A stretch of DNA of 38,330 nucleotides from Akkermansiaceae bacterium (GTDB lineage: Bacteria; Verrucomicrobiota; Verrucomicrobiia; Verrucomicrobiales; Akkermansiaceae), in NCBI GenBank assembly GCA_025363295.1, contig JANYEC010000079.1, forward strand, positions 1 through 38,330. Reading direction: 5' to 3'. The notes under the pieces are model-generated. The model worked only from the letters and a program-made list of their open reading frames with translations. It searched no databases and was not told where the DNA came from. Below, piece after piece: positions 8,160 through 15,918 of the stretch (the first letter of the stretch is position 1; each line of letters begins with the position of its first letter). A program made the position numbers and the translations under genes.

Positions 8160-8884
8160 AAAACAAACTGATGCTTCCCGTCCTCTGCATTTCATCCGCA
8201 CTTGCCTTCAGCGGCTGCGGTGAAAAATCCAAAACCACTACCGATTCCTCAGGCTCCACCACACCGCCCGCCTCATCGGGTGGTGGCACCCCCGGCGGCG
8301 TTCCCCTCAAAACGCAAATTCCACCGGAGCTCATCGAAGGAACGCCCAAGCCCATGGATGTTCCGAACCTCGTGCAAGCTCCTAGCAAAACCCCAGAGTT
8401 TCTCGTTCCTGCTGGCACGGAGCTTCTATCAAAAGGTAAAAAAGTCACGAGCAGCGATGCGAATCCCATCATCGGCTCACTCGACTTGATCACCGATGGC
8501 GATAAAGAAGCCGGCGAAGGCTACTTTGTCGAACTCCAAGAGGGAACACAATGGGTCCAGATCGACCTCGAAAAAAGCGCTGTGATTTCCGCCATCTGGC
8601 TTTGGCACTTCCACTCCCAGAAACGTGCCTACAACGATGTGGTCATCCAAGTCTCCGACGATGCCGAATTTAAAACAGGCGTCACCACCCTCTATAACAA
8701 TGATTACGACGATTCCTCGAAACTCGGAAAAGGCGCGGACGGCCCCTATGTCGAATCCCGCTTTGGTCTCATCGCCGATGGTAAGAGCTCGAAAGGGCGG
8801 TATGTTAGGCTTTACAGCAAGGGCAATACTTCCAATGACATGAACCACTACATTGAAGTGGAAGTTTTCGGAAAGGCCTCTTGA
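8156..8884 (+). CDS. Lipoprotein with a discoidin (F5/8 type C)-like domain
   Basis: 242 aa from ATG 8156, overlapping the stop of the oxidoreductase (ATGA). The signal peptide MKNKLMLPVLCISSALAFSGCGEK ends at Cys21 of an approximate lipobox (FSGC). A Ser/Thr/Pro/Gly-rich tether (about 25-55) follows. The C-terminal part resembles a carbohydrate-binding discoidin fold: 'YFVELQEGTQWVQIDLEKSAVISAIWLWHFHSQKRAYNDVVIQVSDD' and 'GRYVRLYSKGNTSNDMNHYIEVEVFG' near the end. It is the last gene of the DoxX operon and is followed by a strong terminator. A surface or periplasmic glycan-binding role alongside the oxidoreductase is an inference. Confidence 0.75.
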   Translation: MKNKLMLPVLCISSALAFSGCGEKSKTTTDSSGSTTPPASSGGGTPGGVPLKTQIPPELIEGTPKPMDVPNLVQAPSKTPEFLVPAGTELLSKGKKVTSSDANPIIGSLDLITDGDKEAGEGYFVELQEGTQWVQIDLEKSAVISAIWLWHFHSQKRAYNDVVIQVSDDAEFKTGVTTLYNNDYDDSSKLGKGADGPYVESRFGLIADGKSSKGRYVRLYSKGNTSNDMNHYIEVEVFGKAS

Positions 8885-8896
8885 TCGACCACCACG

Positions 8897-8945
8897 CAGC
8901 GCTCTCCTTCCCAGCTACGGGAGGGAGAGCGCTGCTTTCTTTAGG
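8897..8945 (+). terminator. Strong intrinsic terminator after the discoidin lipoprotein gene
   Basis: A 16-bp stem (8897-8912 with 8919-8934, arms starting CAGCGCTCTCC and ending GGAGAGCGCTG) has one G-U position and a 6-base loop AGCTAC. It is followed by the T-rich tail CTTTCTTT. It lies 13 bp after the stop codon at 8884. Confidence 0.85.
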
Positions 8946-9055
8946 TGTTTCGGGGATTCCAATGATTCCCGCTCGGGACGCGAAAATTCTCCCTTCCGCA
9001 AGGCTTTACACCGCCCCCGGCCCTCCTGCATCTTCGCGCACCTTTCGCCGTGGCT

Positions 9056-9094
9056 GGCGCGTCTCGCGCCAGGCCGTTGCGGAGGCGTCTCGCC
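9056..9094. repeat. GC-rich dyad element, copy 1, upstream of alaS
   Basis: Two hairpins stand in a row: TGGCGCG-TCT-CGCGCCA (9055-9071, perfect 7-bp arms) and GGCG-TCT-CGCC (9084-9094), with AGGCCGTT between them. The reverse complement of 9056-9094 matches 29129-29167 inside uvrA at about 30 of 39 positions without gaps, including a shared AACGGCCT centre and a GAGACGC end. The element ends 24 bp before the alaS ATG. E. coli AlaRS represses its own gene through a palindrome near the transcription start, so a regulatory use is possible. Confidence 0.5.
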
Positions 9095-9118
9095 TTCTGC
9101 AAATTTTCCGCTACCCCC

Positions 9119-12100
9119 ATGACCTCCGCCGAGATCCGCCAAAGCTTCCTCGATTTTTTCACCGAGAAACTGCACACCATCGTCCCCTCCGCCTCACTGC
9201 TTCCGCAGTCGCCGGGCTTGCTGTTCACAAACGCCGGGATGAACCCCTTCGTTCCTTATTTCCTCGGCGTCGAAAAAGCTCCTTACGATCCACCGCGCGC
9301 CGCCGATACCCAGAAATGCATCCGCGCCGGCGGCAAACACAACGACCTTGAGGATGTCGGCTACGACACCTACCACCACACGTTTTTCGAGATGTTAGGG
9401 AACTGGTCGTTCGGCAACTATTTCAAAAAAGAAGCCATCGCCTGGGCATGGGAACTCGTCGTCGAACGCTGGGGCCTCCCCGCCCACCGCCTCTACGCGT
9501 CCGTCTATGCGCCGAAGCCAGGCGATCCCGGAAACTTCGACCAGGAAGCCTACGACCTCTGGGCTGCCCTCTTCGTTTCCAAAGGCTGCGATCCCGCCGT
9601 CCAGATCGTCCACGGCAACGTGAAGGACAACTTCTGGATGATGGGCGAAACCGGCCCCTGTGGCCCCTGCTCCGAACTCCACGTCGATCTAACACCCGAA
9701 GGCAATCCCGTCACCGGCCGCAACCTCGTCAACAACGACTCCGACCTCTGCATCGAGATCTGGAACCTCGTCTTCATTCAATACAACGCCGAGGCCGACG
9801 GCACCTTCCGCGAGCTCCCCGCCAAACACGTCGATACCGGCATGGGCTTCGAGCGCGCCTGCTCCATCATCCAAAACACCAACGGCTTCACCGATTTCTC
9901 GGAAAAGCCGAGCAACTACGCCACCGACGTCTTCCAACCGATCTTCCGCAAACTCGAAGCACTCAGCGGAAAAACCTACGTCAACATCTACCCCGAACTC
10001 GGCGCCGACCGTTCCCTCTTCACCGAGGAAATGAAAACCGCCATCGCCTTCCGCGTCATCGCCGACCACCTGCGTACGCTAAGCTTTTCCATCGCCGACG
10101 GCATCATGCCCGGCAACAACGGTCGCAACTACGTCCTCCGTCGTATCTTGCGTCGCGCGGTTCGATATGGCCGCCAGCTTGGCTTCTCCGGAGAGAAGCC
10201 ATTCTTCGGCGCGCTGGTGGAAACGCTTGTCGCTGAGATGGGCGGCGTTTTCCCTGAGTTGAAGAACCGTCAGGAAGTGGTGAGACAAACGCTGGAAAAC
10301 GAAGAGACGAGTTTCAATCAGACGCTGGACCGCGGACTTAAAAAATTCGATGGTCTTGCGCAGATTGTGATCAATAAAGCACTTCGTGACCGCGGATACC
10401 ACGCGCATCACTTGGAAAACCCGGAGGATTCGGAACCCGTCTGGCAAATCTCAAGGATTGAAAATGGCAAGACACAGGATCAAGTAGAAGTCAGTCCTTA
10501 TAGCACACTCTTCAATAACGTATGGAGAAAATATGTTCCTCAAGGTGCTACTCTTTACGGAGAATTTGTTTTCGAACTCTACGATACGTTCGGCTTTCCA
10601 GATGATCTGACTAATCTGCTCTGTTCAGAGAGGGGTCTATCAGTCGATATGGCCCGGTTTGAAGAATTGATGGAGCAGCAAAAAGAGCGTGCTCGTTCCG
10701 CACGGAAAAGCACGGTAGTGCGTGCCCTCGATGTTTCAACCGATGCTGTTACTGAGTTCGTCGGATTCGAATCGGATTATTGTGAAGCTACGGTCCTCGA
10801 GGTTCACGAACAGGATAACGACTGGCTTTTGATCACCGACAAAACTCCCTTCTACGCAGAAATGGGAGGTCAGGCAGCAGATTGTGGAACCATGAAGTTC
10901 TACGGAGAAAGCCCTGAAATTCAAGGCGTGGTGAACATAGGAAACGCTCGTGGATTCCTGCTCATGAAAGATAACTATGCTTTCATGGAGGAATGTGACG
11001 AATTCCCAAAAGGAATGCAGAGTCTGGTAGGTCAAACGGTCGGTCTCAAGCTCGACACGGCCCGTCGCCGCCCCATCGAAGCCCACCACACCGCCACCCA
11101 CCTGCTCCACTGGGCGCTGCACGAAGTCGTTTCCGCCGACGCCGCGCAGCAAGGGTCCTCCGTCGATGAACACCGCCTGCGCTTCGATTTCAACAGCGCC
11201 GCCGTCACGCCCGCGCAACTCGCCGCCATGGAGGAAAAGGTCAACGCTTCCATCAAGGCCAACGATTCGGTGAGCTGGAAGGAAGTCCCGCACGCCTCGA
11301 TCAAAGGTCGCCCCGACATCATGCAATTCTTCGGCGACAAATACGGCGACCTCGTCCGCGTCGTCCAGATCGGCGGCGAACCCGGCTCCCTAACCGGTTA
11401 TTCGCAGGAACTCTGTGGCGGCACCCACGTTCGCAACACCGGCGAGATTGGCCTTTTCAAAATCAAATCCGAAGGTGCCATCGCGTCCGGTGTCCGCCGC
11501 ATTGAAGCCGTCTGTGGTGAAGCGGCCCAAACGCACATTCGCGAACTCATCGAAGCTTCCGATTCCGAAATTATCGCAGCAAAGGATAAGCTTGCGGCTG
11601 CTAACGGAAAACTTGCATCACTTGGTGAAGCTGAAATTCAAGTGCAAGATCTGGAATTCCGCATCATCACTCTTAAAACTGCGGTCAAAGCAGGTGGTCA
11701 GAGTATCGAAGTCGTTAATCAAGCGATTGCGGCTCTTGCTTCCAACATGAACGCTCTAAAGGAAGCCGCCATCGAAGCCGAGAAGCGCATCAAGAAGATC
11801 CAGTCCGCCCAAGCCGCCTCTCTAGCAGACGAATCGCTCGCGGAACTCATCGCGTTAGGAAAACCCATCATCGTCTCCTTCGAGTCCGACGCCTCGCTCC
11901 TCCAAGAACTCCAAAACGCCCTCAAGAAAAAGCAATTCGCCGGCCCCGCCCTGCTCATCGTCGATGACGGCGAAAAACTCCACCTCGCCACCCACTGCGG
12001 CCCGGATGCCCTCGCCTCCGGCCTCAAAGCCGGCGACCTCCTCCGCGATCTAGCAGCCCTCGCCGGCGGCAAAGGCGGCGGCAAGCCGGACCAGGCGAGG

Positions 12101-12172
12101 GGTGCCGCCCCGGATCGCACGAACCTCGAAGAAATCAAAGCTGCAGCCACGCAACACTTCAATCATTCATGA
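9119..12172 (+). CDS. alaS: Alanyl-tRNA synthetase
   Basis: 1017 aa from ATG 9119 (MTSAEIRQSFLDFF). The frame is open further upstream but family similarity begins here. It charges tRNA-Ala in the cytosol. Class II catalytic motifs are present ('HHTFFEMLGNWSFGNYFKKEAI', 'ETGPCGPCSE', 'HVDTGMGFERA'), as are the editing-site metal ligands HHTATH (about residue 656) and CGGTHV (about 765), then a DHHA1/C-Ala end. It is about 140 aa longer than usual. Part of the excess is an insertion around residues 415-475, before 'FVFELYDTFGFPDDL'. Base composition is mosaic: about 10340-11030 and 11560-11755 are clearly less GC-rich, with different third-base use, than the flanks. The last ~280 bp are duplicated at 13442-13735. 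The stop overlaps the next gene (ATGA). Confidence 0.95.
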   Translation: MTSAEIRQSFLDFFTEKLHTIVPSASLLPQSPGLLFTNAGMNPFVPYFLGVEKAPYDPPRAADTQKCIRAGGKHNDLEDVGYDTYHHTFFEMLGNWSFGNYFKKEAIAWAWELVVERWGLPAHRLYASVYAPKPGDPGNFDQEAYDLWAALFVSKGCDPAVQIVHGNVKDNFWMMGETGPCGPCSELHVDLTPEGNPVTGRNLVNNDSDLCIEIWNLVFIQYNAEADGTFRELPAKHVDTGMGFERACSIIQNTNGFTDFSEKPSNYATDVFQPIFRKLEALSGKTYVNIYPELGADRSLFTEEMKTAIAFRVIADHLRTLSFSIADGIMPGNNGRNYVLRRILRRAVRYGRQLGFSGEKPFFGALVETLVAEMGGVFPELKNRQEVVRQTLENEETSFNQTLDRGLKKFDGLAQIVINKALRDRGYHAHHLENPEDSEPVWQISRIENGKTQDQVEVSPYSTLFNNVWRKYVPQGATLYGEFVFELYDTFGFPDDLTNLLCSERGLSVDMARFEELMEQQKERARSARKSTVVRALDVSTDAVTEFVGFESDYCEATVLEVHEQDNDWLLITDKTPFYAEMGGQAADCGTMKFYGESPEIQGVVNIGNARGFLLMKDNYAFMEECDEFPKGMQSLVGQTVGLKLDTARRRPIEAHHTATHLLHWALHEVVSADAAQQGSSVDEHRLRFDFNSAAVTPAQLAAMEEKVNASIKANDSVSWKEVPHASIKGRPDIMQFFGDKYGDLVRVVQIGGEPGSLTGYSQELCGGTHVRNTGEIGLFKIKSEGAIASGVRRIEAVCGEAAQTHIRELIEASDSEIIAAKDKLAAANGKLASLGEAEIQVQDLEFRIITLKTAVKAGGQSIEVVNQAIAALASNMNALKEAAIEAEKRIKKIQSAQAASLADESLAELIALGKPIIVSFESDASLLQELQNALKKKQFAGPALLIVDDGEKLHLATHCGPDALASGLKAGDLLRDLAALAGGKGGGKPDQARGAAPDRTNLEEIKAAATQHFNHS
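11870..12150 (+). repeat. Direct repeat, copy A (3' end of alaS)
   Basis: This segment encodes the C-terminal ~93 residues of AlaRS and is repeated in the same orientation at 13442-13722. By eye the two are about 85-90% identical over ~280 bp, with one run of more than 80 identical bases. The offset is 1572 bp. Confidence 0.9.
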
Positions 12173-12804
12173 AATCCATCACGCTCGCCTGTTTGTCCTG
12201 CCTCGCTTTGCTGACTTTTCAAGCCCTGGGCGAACCGTCAAAAAATGAATTCCCGATTGTGATTGAGGGAGTCCCGTGCTCGGTCAAAGCCTACAAAGCC
12301 ACGGCTCCCATCGTCCTTGAGCCGTTAGTAAACAAGGATTCCCTTTCAAAATCTCAGATCATCATCGCCGTCATGCTAACCAATTCCGACATCTCATCAT
12401 ACATGAGTGATGAGGAACTTTTTAAGTTCACCGGAGCTAAATTGGACAAAGAGGTGGCTGACCAGCACCGCTCGCGAATGAAGAAAATGTATGAAATGAC
12501 AGGCCCAACCGCCGCCGATAATCCATGGAAGGGAATGAAATACGTGTTGGAAGGAGGTTTCGTCGTCGAGTCCGAAAAGGGCAAATTCCTTGTATATCAG
12601 TTATCAACGCTGGGAATGAAAGATTCCCACATGCTCAGCGGAAGCATTAAAAACGTAGCCGGGAAATGGATGTTTGGAGGCGAACATGGCGAGGATGGCC
12701 AAAAATTCCAAGGATCCATGGTAAAGCTCGTCCCAGCGGAGTTTGCAAAACTCCACCAAGTGTCGTCCATCGAAACACTGCCACTCGAGGATTTGCTCAA
12801 GTAG
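12169..12804 (+). CDS. Secreted protein of unknown function
   Basis: 211 aa with a signal peptide (MKSITLACLSCLALLTFQALG, cleavage near residue 21). The mature part has no cysteine apart from that in 'GVPCSVKAYK' and no motif I recognise. 'MKYVLEGGFVVESEKGKFLVYQLSTLGMKDSHMLSGSIKNVAGKWMFGGEHG' suggests a beta-rich soluble domain in the C-terminal half. Its ATG overlaps the alaS stop (ATGA), so it is translationally coupled to alaS. It lies within the 1.57-kb segment bracketed by the two alaS 3' ends and may have arrived with it. Confidence 0.6.
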   Translation: MKSITLACLSCLALLTFQALGEPSKNEFPIVIEGVPCSVKAYKATAPIVLEPLVNKDSLSKSQIIIAVMLTNSDISSYMSDEELFKFTGAKLDKEVADQHRSRMKKMYEMTGPTAADNPWKGMKYVLEGGFVVESEKGKFLVYQLSTLGMKDSHMLSGSIKNVAGKWMFGGEHGEDGQKFQGSMVKLVPAEFAKLHQVSSIETLPLEDLLK

Positions 12805-12909
12805 GTCTCTTTTGCTTCACGAATCCAGCCAGATTCTCAAGAGCCCATACCAGATGCATCCTCATCTCCTCATTGACGATTCATCACCCCCCGCACCTGC
12901 CCATCCGTT

Positions 12910-13191
12910 TCACCCCAACAAACGGTCATAATCCGCGTGCGACCCGATCCACACCCACTCGATTCCTCCTTCCGGCAGTTCCCAGCCGATGGCTCGATAG
13001 CTAATTCCAACCCGAACTGAAAATCGACTTCCGCTGCCGTGGAGTCTTTTGAAATGCAACGAGGGATGCCTTGAATCGAGCTGCCAAAGGGAATAATTTT
13101 TCTCCGCCAAATCCTGAATCTCCGAAGGGAGTTCATCGTAACATTTCCAGAACCTGCGAGTCGCCCGCGATTTCATTGCGTGGCTGGCCAC
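12910..13191 (-). CDS. RelE/ParE-superfamily toxin of a type II toxin-antitoxin pair
   Basis: 93 aa. The pattern is RelE-like: an N-terminal helical part ('TRRFWKCYDELPSEIQDLAEKNYSLWQLDSRHPSLHFKRLHG') and a beta sheet ending 'FSVRVGISYRAIGWE' and 'IEWVWIGSHADYDRLLG'. RelE-superfamily toxins are usually ribosome-dependent mRNA endonucleases; ParE relatives poison gyrase. The sequence does not decide which. The start at 13191 overlaps the stop of the antitoxin gene by 19 bp; an alternative Met lies at 13176. The order is antitoxin first, toxin second. The pair is convergent with the secreted-protein gene and sits between the two alaS 3' ends. Confidence 0.72.
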   Translation of the reverse strand: MASHAMKSRATRRFWKCYDELPSEIQDLAEKNYSLWQLDSRHPSLHFKRLHGSGSRFSVRVGISYRAIGWELPEGGIEWVWIGSHADYDRLLG

Positions 13192-13385
13192 GGTTTGAGT
13201 TCTCCGGCGGTTTTATCATTACCTGCTTCGTCGAAGAGAAAATCCAATTTCCCGCCTTTAGAATCCTGACTCATCCTGCGATCCCAAGCAGCGGCCACTT
13301 TCGCCTCAAGCCATTTGGCCAGACGCAAGAATTCATCTTCCTTGAGATTTTCGATTGCGTTTTCAATCTCTTCAACCGTGCTCAT
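13173..13385 (-). CDS. Antitoxin partner of the RelE-like toxin
   Basis: 70 aa. 'MSTVEEIENAIENLKEDEFLRLAKWLEAKVAAAWDRRMSQDSKGGKLDFLFDEAG' matches the small acidic helical antitoxins that precede RelE-type toxins. It has no clear DNA-binding motif, so autoregulation cannot be argued from sequence. It overlaps the toxin gene by 19 bp, which is usual for such modules. Its ATG (13385-13383) is only two bases from the ATG at 13388 of the truncated alaS copy on the other strand. Confidence 0.65.
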   Translation of the reverse strand: MSTVEEIENAIENLKEDEFLRLAKWLEAKVAAAWDRRMSQDSKGGKLDFLFDEAGNDKTAGELKPWPATQ

Positions 13386-13441
13386 AGATGCAACCTATTC
13401 AAAAATCTTCCGCTCCGCAAGCCCGCGACTTAAAATGCCAA

Positions 13442-13735
13442 ATCGTGAGTTTCGAGTCCGACGCCTCGCTGCTCCAAGAACTCCAAAACGGCCTCAAGAA
13501 AAAGCAATTCGCCGGCCCCGCCCTGCTCATCGTCGATGACGGCGAAAAACTCCACCTCGCCACCCACTGCGGCCCCGATGCTCTAACCAAAGGTCTCAAA
13601 GCCGGCGACCTCCTCCGCGATCTAGCAGCTCTCGCAGGCGGTAAAGGTGGCGGCAAGCCAGATCAAGCCCGAGGTGCCGCACCGGATCGCAACAAGCTCG
13701 AAGAAATTAAAGCCGCTGCTGCTGCGCAGTTCTAG
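13442..13735 (+). pseudogene. Truncated second copy of the alaS 3' end (AlaRS C-terminal domain)
   Basis: The last ~97 codons of an alaS gene, beginning abruptly at 'IVSFESDASLLQELQNGLKKKQ' and ending 'APDRNKLEEIKAAAAAQF' with its own TAG. An ATG at 13388 keeps the frame open for 115 aa, but the first 18 residues are not AlaRS-like. Against alaS most differences are synonymous; only about six residues differ before the divergent tails (AAAAAQF here, AAATQHFNHS in alaS). No catalytic or editing domain is left. It could be the stump of a former resident alaS, or a free C-Ala domain if expressed. A hairpin terminator follows at 13753. Confidence 0.85.
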
Positions 13736-13752
13736 CGAATGGAAGAAGTCAC

Positions 13753-13780
13753 AGCGGAAATTTTGTCCGCTTTCATTTTC
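13753..13780 (+). terminator. Probable terminator after the truncated alaS copy
   Basis: AGCGGA (13753-13758) and TCCGCT (13766-13771) form a 6-bp stem around AATTTTG, followed by TTCATTTTC. The stem is short and the tail imperfect. It may be the original alaS terminator. Confidence 0.5.
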
Positions 13781-13856
13781 CCGCCCGACAGAATATCCGG
13801 CGCGCTCAGCCGGGCTCAGAGCGACGCTCCATTCAAAACGACTAACTTCTATCAGA

Positions 13857-14819
13857 TCAGGCAAGCATGCCTTCGATGAGTTTTTCGAGTTTCACGATGT
13901 CTGCCGAGAAGGCGCGGATGCCGTGGGCGGTTTTTTCGGTGGCCATCGGGTCCTCGTTGAGGGCGAAGCGGAAGGCGCTCTCGGTGAGGCTGACTTTTTC
14001 GTGACTACTGGCGGCCGCTTCTGCTGGGGTGAGTTTGGCGGTGATCGGCTCGTCCGAGGCTTGAAGTTCGGCGAGCAGGCCCGGGCTGATCGTGAGTAGG
14101 TCGCAACCGGCGAGGGCTAACAGTTCGCCTTTGTTGCGGAACGAGGCACCCATGACTTGGGTCTTGTAGCCGAATTTCTTATAATAGTTATAAATGGAAC
14201 GAACGGAGATAACACCGGGATCGGCATCGCCCTGATAGTCCTGGCCGGTGGAAGCTTTGTACCAATCGAGGATGCGGCCGACGAACGGGGAGATTAGCAT
14301 CACGCCAGCCTCGGCGCAGGCCACGGCTTGGGCGAAGGAAAAGAGGAGTGTTAGATTGCAATGGATGCCATCCTTCTCAAGCGCTTCGGCGGCCTTAATG
14401 CCTTCCCAGGTAGAGGCAATTTTAATCAGGACACGATTGCGCGAATGACCTTCCGCCTCATACGCGGCGATGAGTTGGTGCGCCTTGGCGATGGTGGCGG
14501 CGGTGTCAAAAGAAAGGCGGGCATCCACTTCGGTGGAGACGCGGCCGGGGACGATTTTCAAAATTTCCAAGCCGAAAAGAATCAGGATGCGGTCGAGGAT
14601 GGCTTCCATGAGCGCTGGGCCAGTGGCTCCCGTTTTTTTCACTTCACTAACGGCTTGCTCGACGAGGTGACGATACTCTGGTTTCGCGGCTGCCTGGAGA
14701 ATGAGCGAGGGATTGGTGGTGGCGTCTTGGGGTTTGTAGGTTTTCATCGACTCGAAATCGCCGGTATCGGCAACAACGGTGGTGAATTGCTTCAGTTGAT
14801 CAAGTTGGGTCGTGCTCAT
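13857..14819 (-). CDS. tal: Transaldolase
   Basis: 320 aa, full length for the TalB-type family. It moves the dihydroxyacetone unit between sedoheptulose 7-phosphate and glyceraldehyde 3-phosphate in the non-oxidative pentose phosphate pathway. Visible hallmarks are '[29 protein letters not shown]' near the N-terminus, '[16 protein letters not shown]' (about 91-106), the Schiff-base lysine in [11 protein letters not shown] (Lys133, equivalent to Lys132 of E. coli TalB), and '[11 protein letters not shown]'-like '[17 protein letters not shown]'. It is the last gene of the minus-strand run beginning at yqgE, 67 bp after the vanZ-like gene. The start is the ATG at 14819. Confidence 0.95.
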   Translation of the reverse strand: MSTTQLDQLKQFTTVVADTGDFESMKTYKPQDATTNPSLILQAAAKPEYRHLVEQAVSEVKKTGATGPALMEAILDRILILFGLEILKIVPGRVSTEVDARLSFDTAATIAKAHQLIAAYEAEGHSRNRVLIKIASTWEGIKAAEALEKDGIHCNLTLLFSFAQAVACAEAGVMLISPFVGRILDWYKASTGQDYQGDADPGVISVRSIYNYYKKFGYKTQVMGASFRNKGELLALAGCDLLTISPGLLAELQASDEPITAKLTPAEAAASSHEKVSLTESAFRFALNEDPMATEKTAHGIRAFSADIVKLEKLIEGMLA

Positions 14820-14886
14820 GTTGGAAAAAGCTGTAACCCCATGGAAGTTGCTTGTGAAGGTGAAAAGCCAGACTTCACAGGCTAAC

Positions 14887-15291
14887 TCATGAATCCCACT
14901 TCAAACGGCGATGAATCGCTTTGAAAACGAAGGCCCCGGCGGTGGCACCGACGCAATCGGCCAGCCAGTCAAAGTTGTCATTTCCGCTGCGGCCGGGCAC
15001 GAAGCCTTGATGGTATTCATCCAAGCGGCCGATGAGACCGATCAAAATAATGGTGCACGGAATGATCACACGCCACTGCGTCGCGCTGGGACGGAGGGAA
15101 AAGAAATATGCCGATAGCAATCCCGCTCCGCCAAAAAAATAACCGAAATGCTCCACCTTATCGAAGTCATCGATCGGAGGTGTCGGGAAATTAGGATGAG
15201 TGTCCGACGATAAAATCCAGAGCACCCCGAACCAGACGAGAAGCGCCGTGAGCCAGAAAACCGGGCGTCGTGGAACCCACAGCATGCTCAC
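14887..15291 (-). CDS. VanZ-like membrane protein
   Basis: 134 aa with about four hydrophobic segments (near residues 11-28, 45-65, 75-90 and 110-127). Two VanZ-family signatures are present: '[20 protein letters not shown]' and '[27 protein letters not shown]'. Family members are integral membrane proteins of unclear function; VanZ itself gives low-level teicoplanin resistance, but most homologues are not resistance genes. The start is GTG 15291, which overlaps the brnA stop (GTGA); an ATG two codons later is the alternative. It is translationally coupled to the brnTA module. Confidence 0.75.
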   Translation of the reverse strand: MSMLWVPRRPVFWLTALLVWFGVLWILSSDTHPNFPTPPIDDFDKVEHFGYFFGGAGLLSAYFFSLRPSATQWRVIIPCTIILIGLIGRLDEYHQGFVPGRSGNDNFDWLADCVGATAGAFVFKAIHRRLKWDS

Positions 15292-15560
15292 AGCTTACGC
15301 ATTTCATCCTCCAGCCGCTCTGCGAGCCATTGTTTCATCATCGACTGATAATTGAGGAAACGTGAGCGGGCGATGCGTTTGATGCGGGAAAGCATCCTGG
15401 GATCGAAGCGCAGGGTGATGGTGGTGGACTCGCGGGAATCGGCCTCGTGAACCGAGGTGGCCATCAGCCGACCATCGAGTTCGTGGGTTTCCCAAAAACG
15501 AGCTTCATCGGCCTCATCGGCGAATTCGGGGATCTCAGACCAGTGGTTGACGGCGTTCAT
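15288..15560 (-). CDS. brnA: BrnA/CopG-like antitoxin
   Basis: 90 aa from ATG 15560 (MNAVNHWSEIPEFADEADEARFWETHEL). The frame stays open to 15911, but the upstream part overlaps the toxin gene in another frame and has no family character. The C-terminal half 'TTITLRFDPRMLSRIKRIARSRFLNYQSMMKQWLAERLEDEM' is a ribbon-helix-helix DNA-binding domain, expected to bind the toxin and repress the operon. It lies 22 bp after brnT, in the toxin-first order usual for brnTA. It overlaps the vanZ-like gene by four bases. Confidence 0.75.
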   Translation of the reverse strand: MNAVNHWSEIPEFADEADEARFWETHELDGRLMATSVHEADSRESTTITLRFDPRMLSRIKRIARSRFLNYQSMMKQWLAERLEDEMRKL

Positions 15561-15582
15561 GGCGAAGGGGAAATGAGGTGGC

Positions 15583-15861
15583 TCAGCGGAACTCCGCGTA
15601 TTTGCGATCGTAAAACTTTCGCTCGGCTTCGGACATTTCGCGGGCGGCGACCACACGCGTGATTTTTCCATCCGTCCAAAACGAGAGAAATAGGTAACGA
15701 TCCGCGATGGTGCGACCGAGGGCATAGTAGCGGGAAGCGCCATCGGAACGCTCGTTATCCGGCAAAAAGCGAACGGAAAAAGGGTCCTCGAAAGCTTCTT
15801 CAAGCTCACGGGGTTTGATGTTGCGAAGGTCAAATTGAACGTCGATGAGGTCGAGTTCCAT
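15583..15861 (-). CDS. brnT: BrnT-family toxin
   Basis: 92 aa. The C-terminal half 'RYYALGRTIADRYLFLSFWTDGKITRVVAAREMSEAERKFYDRK' is the BrnT signature, a RelE-like ribonuclease fold. The N-terminus keeps the 'NIKPRELEEAFEDPFSV' segment of the family. BrnT in Brucella is an RNase neutralised by BrnA. Here it directly precedes brnA and lies 57 bp after ribBA on the same strand, so it may be read through from the riboflavin gene. Confidence 0.82.
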   Translation of the reverse strand: MELDLIDVQFDLRNIKPRELEEAFEDPFSVRFLPDNERSDGASRYYALGRTIADRYLFLSFWTDGKITRVVAAREMSEAERKFYDRKYAEFR

Positions 15862-15918
15862 AGGCGGAGTTTGCGGATGCTTGGGGAAAGTGCAATAAAG
15901 ACTTCGGTCAAAAACCGA

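Noticed and set aside
9689..11326. Long minus-strand open frames across alaS
   Set aside because: They are antisense by-products of GC-rich codon use in alaS.
12805..12909. Short plus-strand open frames after the secreted-protein gene
   Set aside because: They are continuations of shadow frames; the stretch appears to be a plain convergent spacer with only a 5-bp dyad.
15288..15911. 207-aa version of the BrnA frame
   Set aside because: The part before 15560 overlaps brnT in another frame and does not look like an antitoxin; the Met at 15560 fits the family start.
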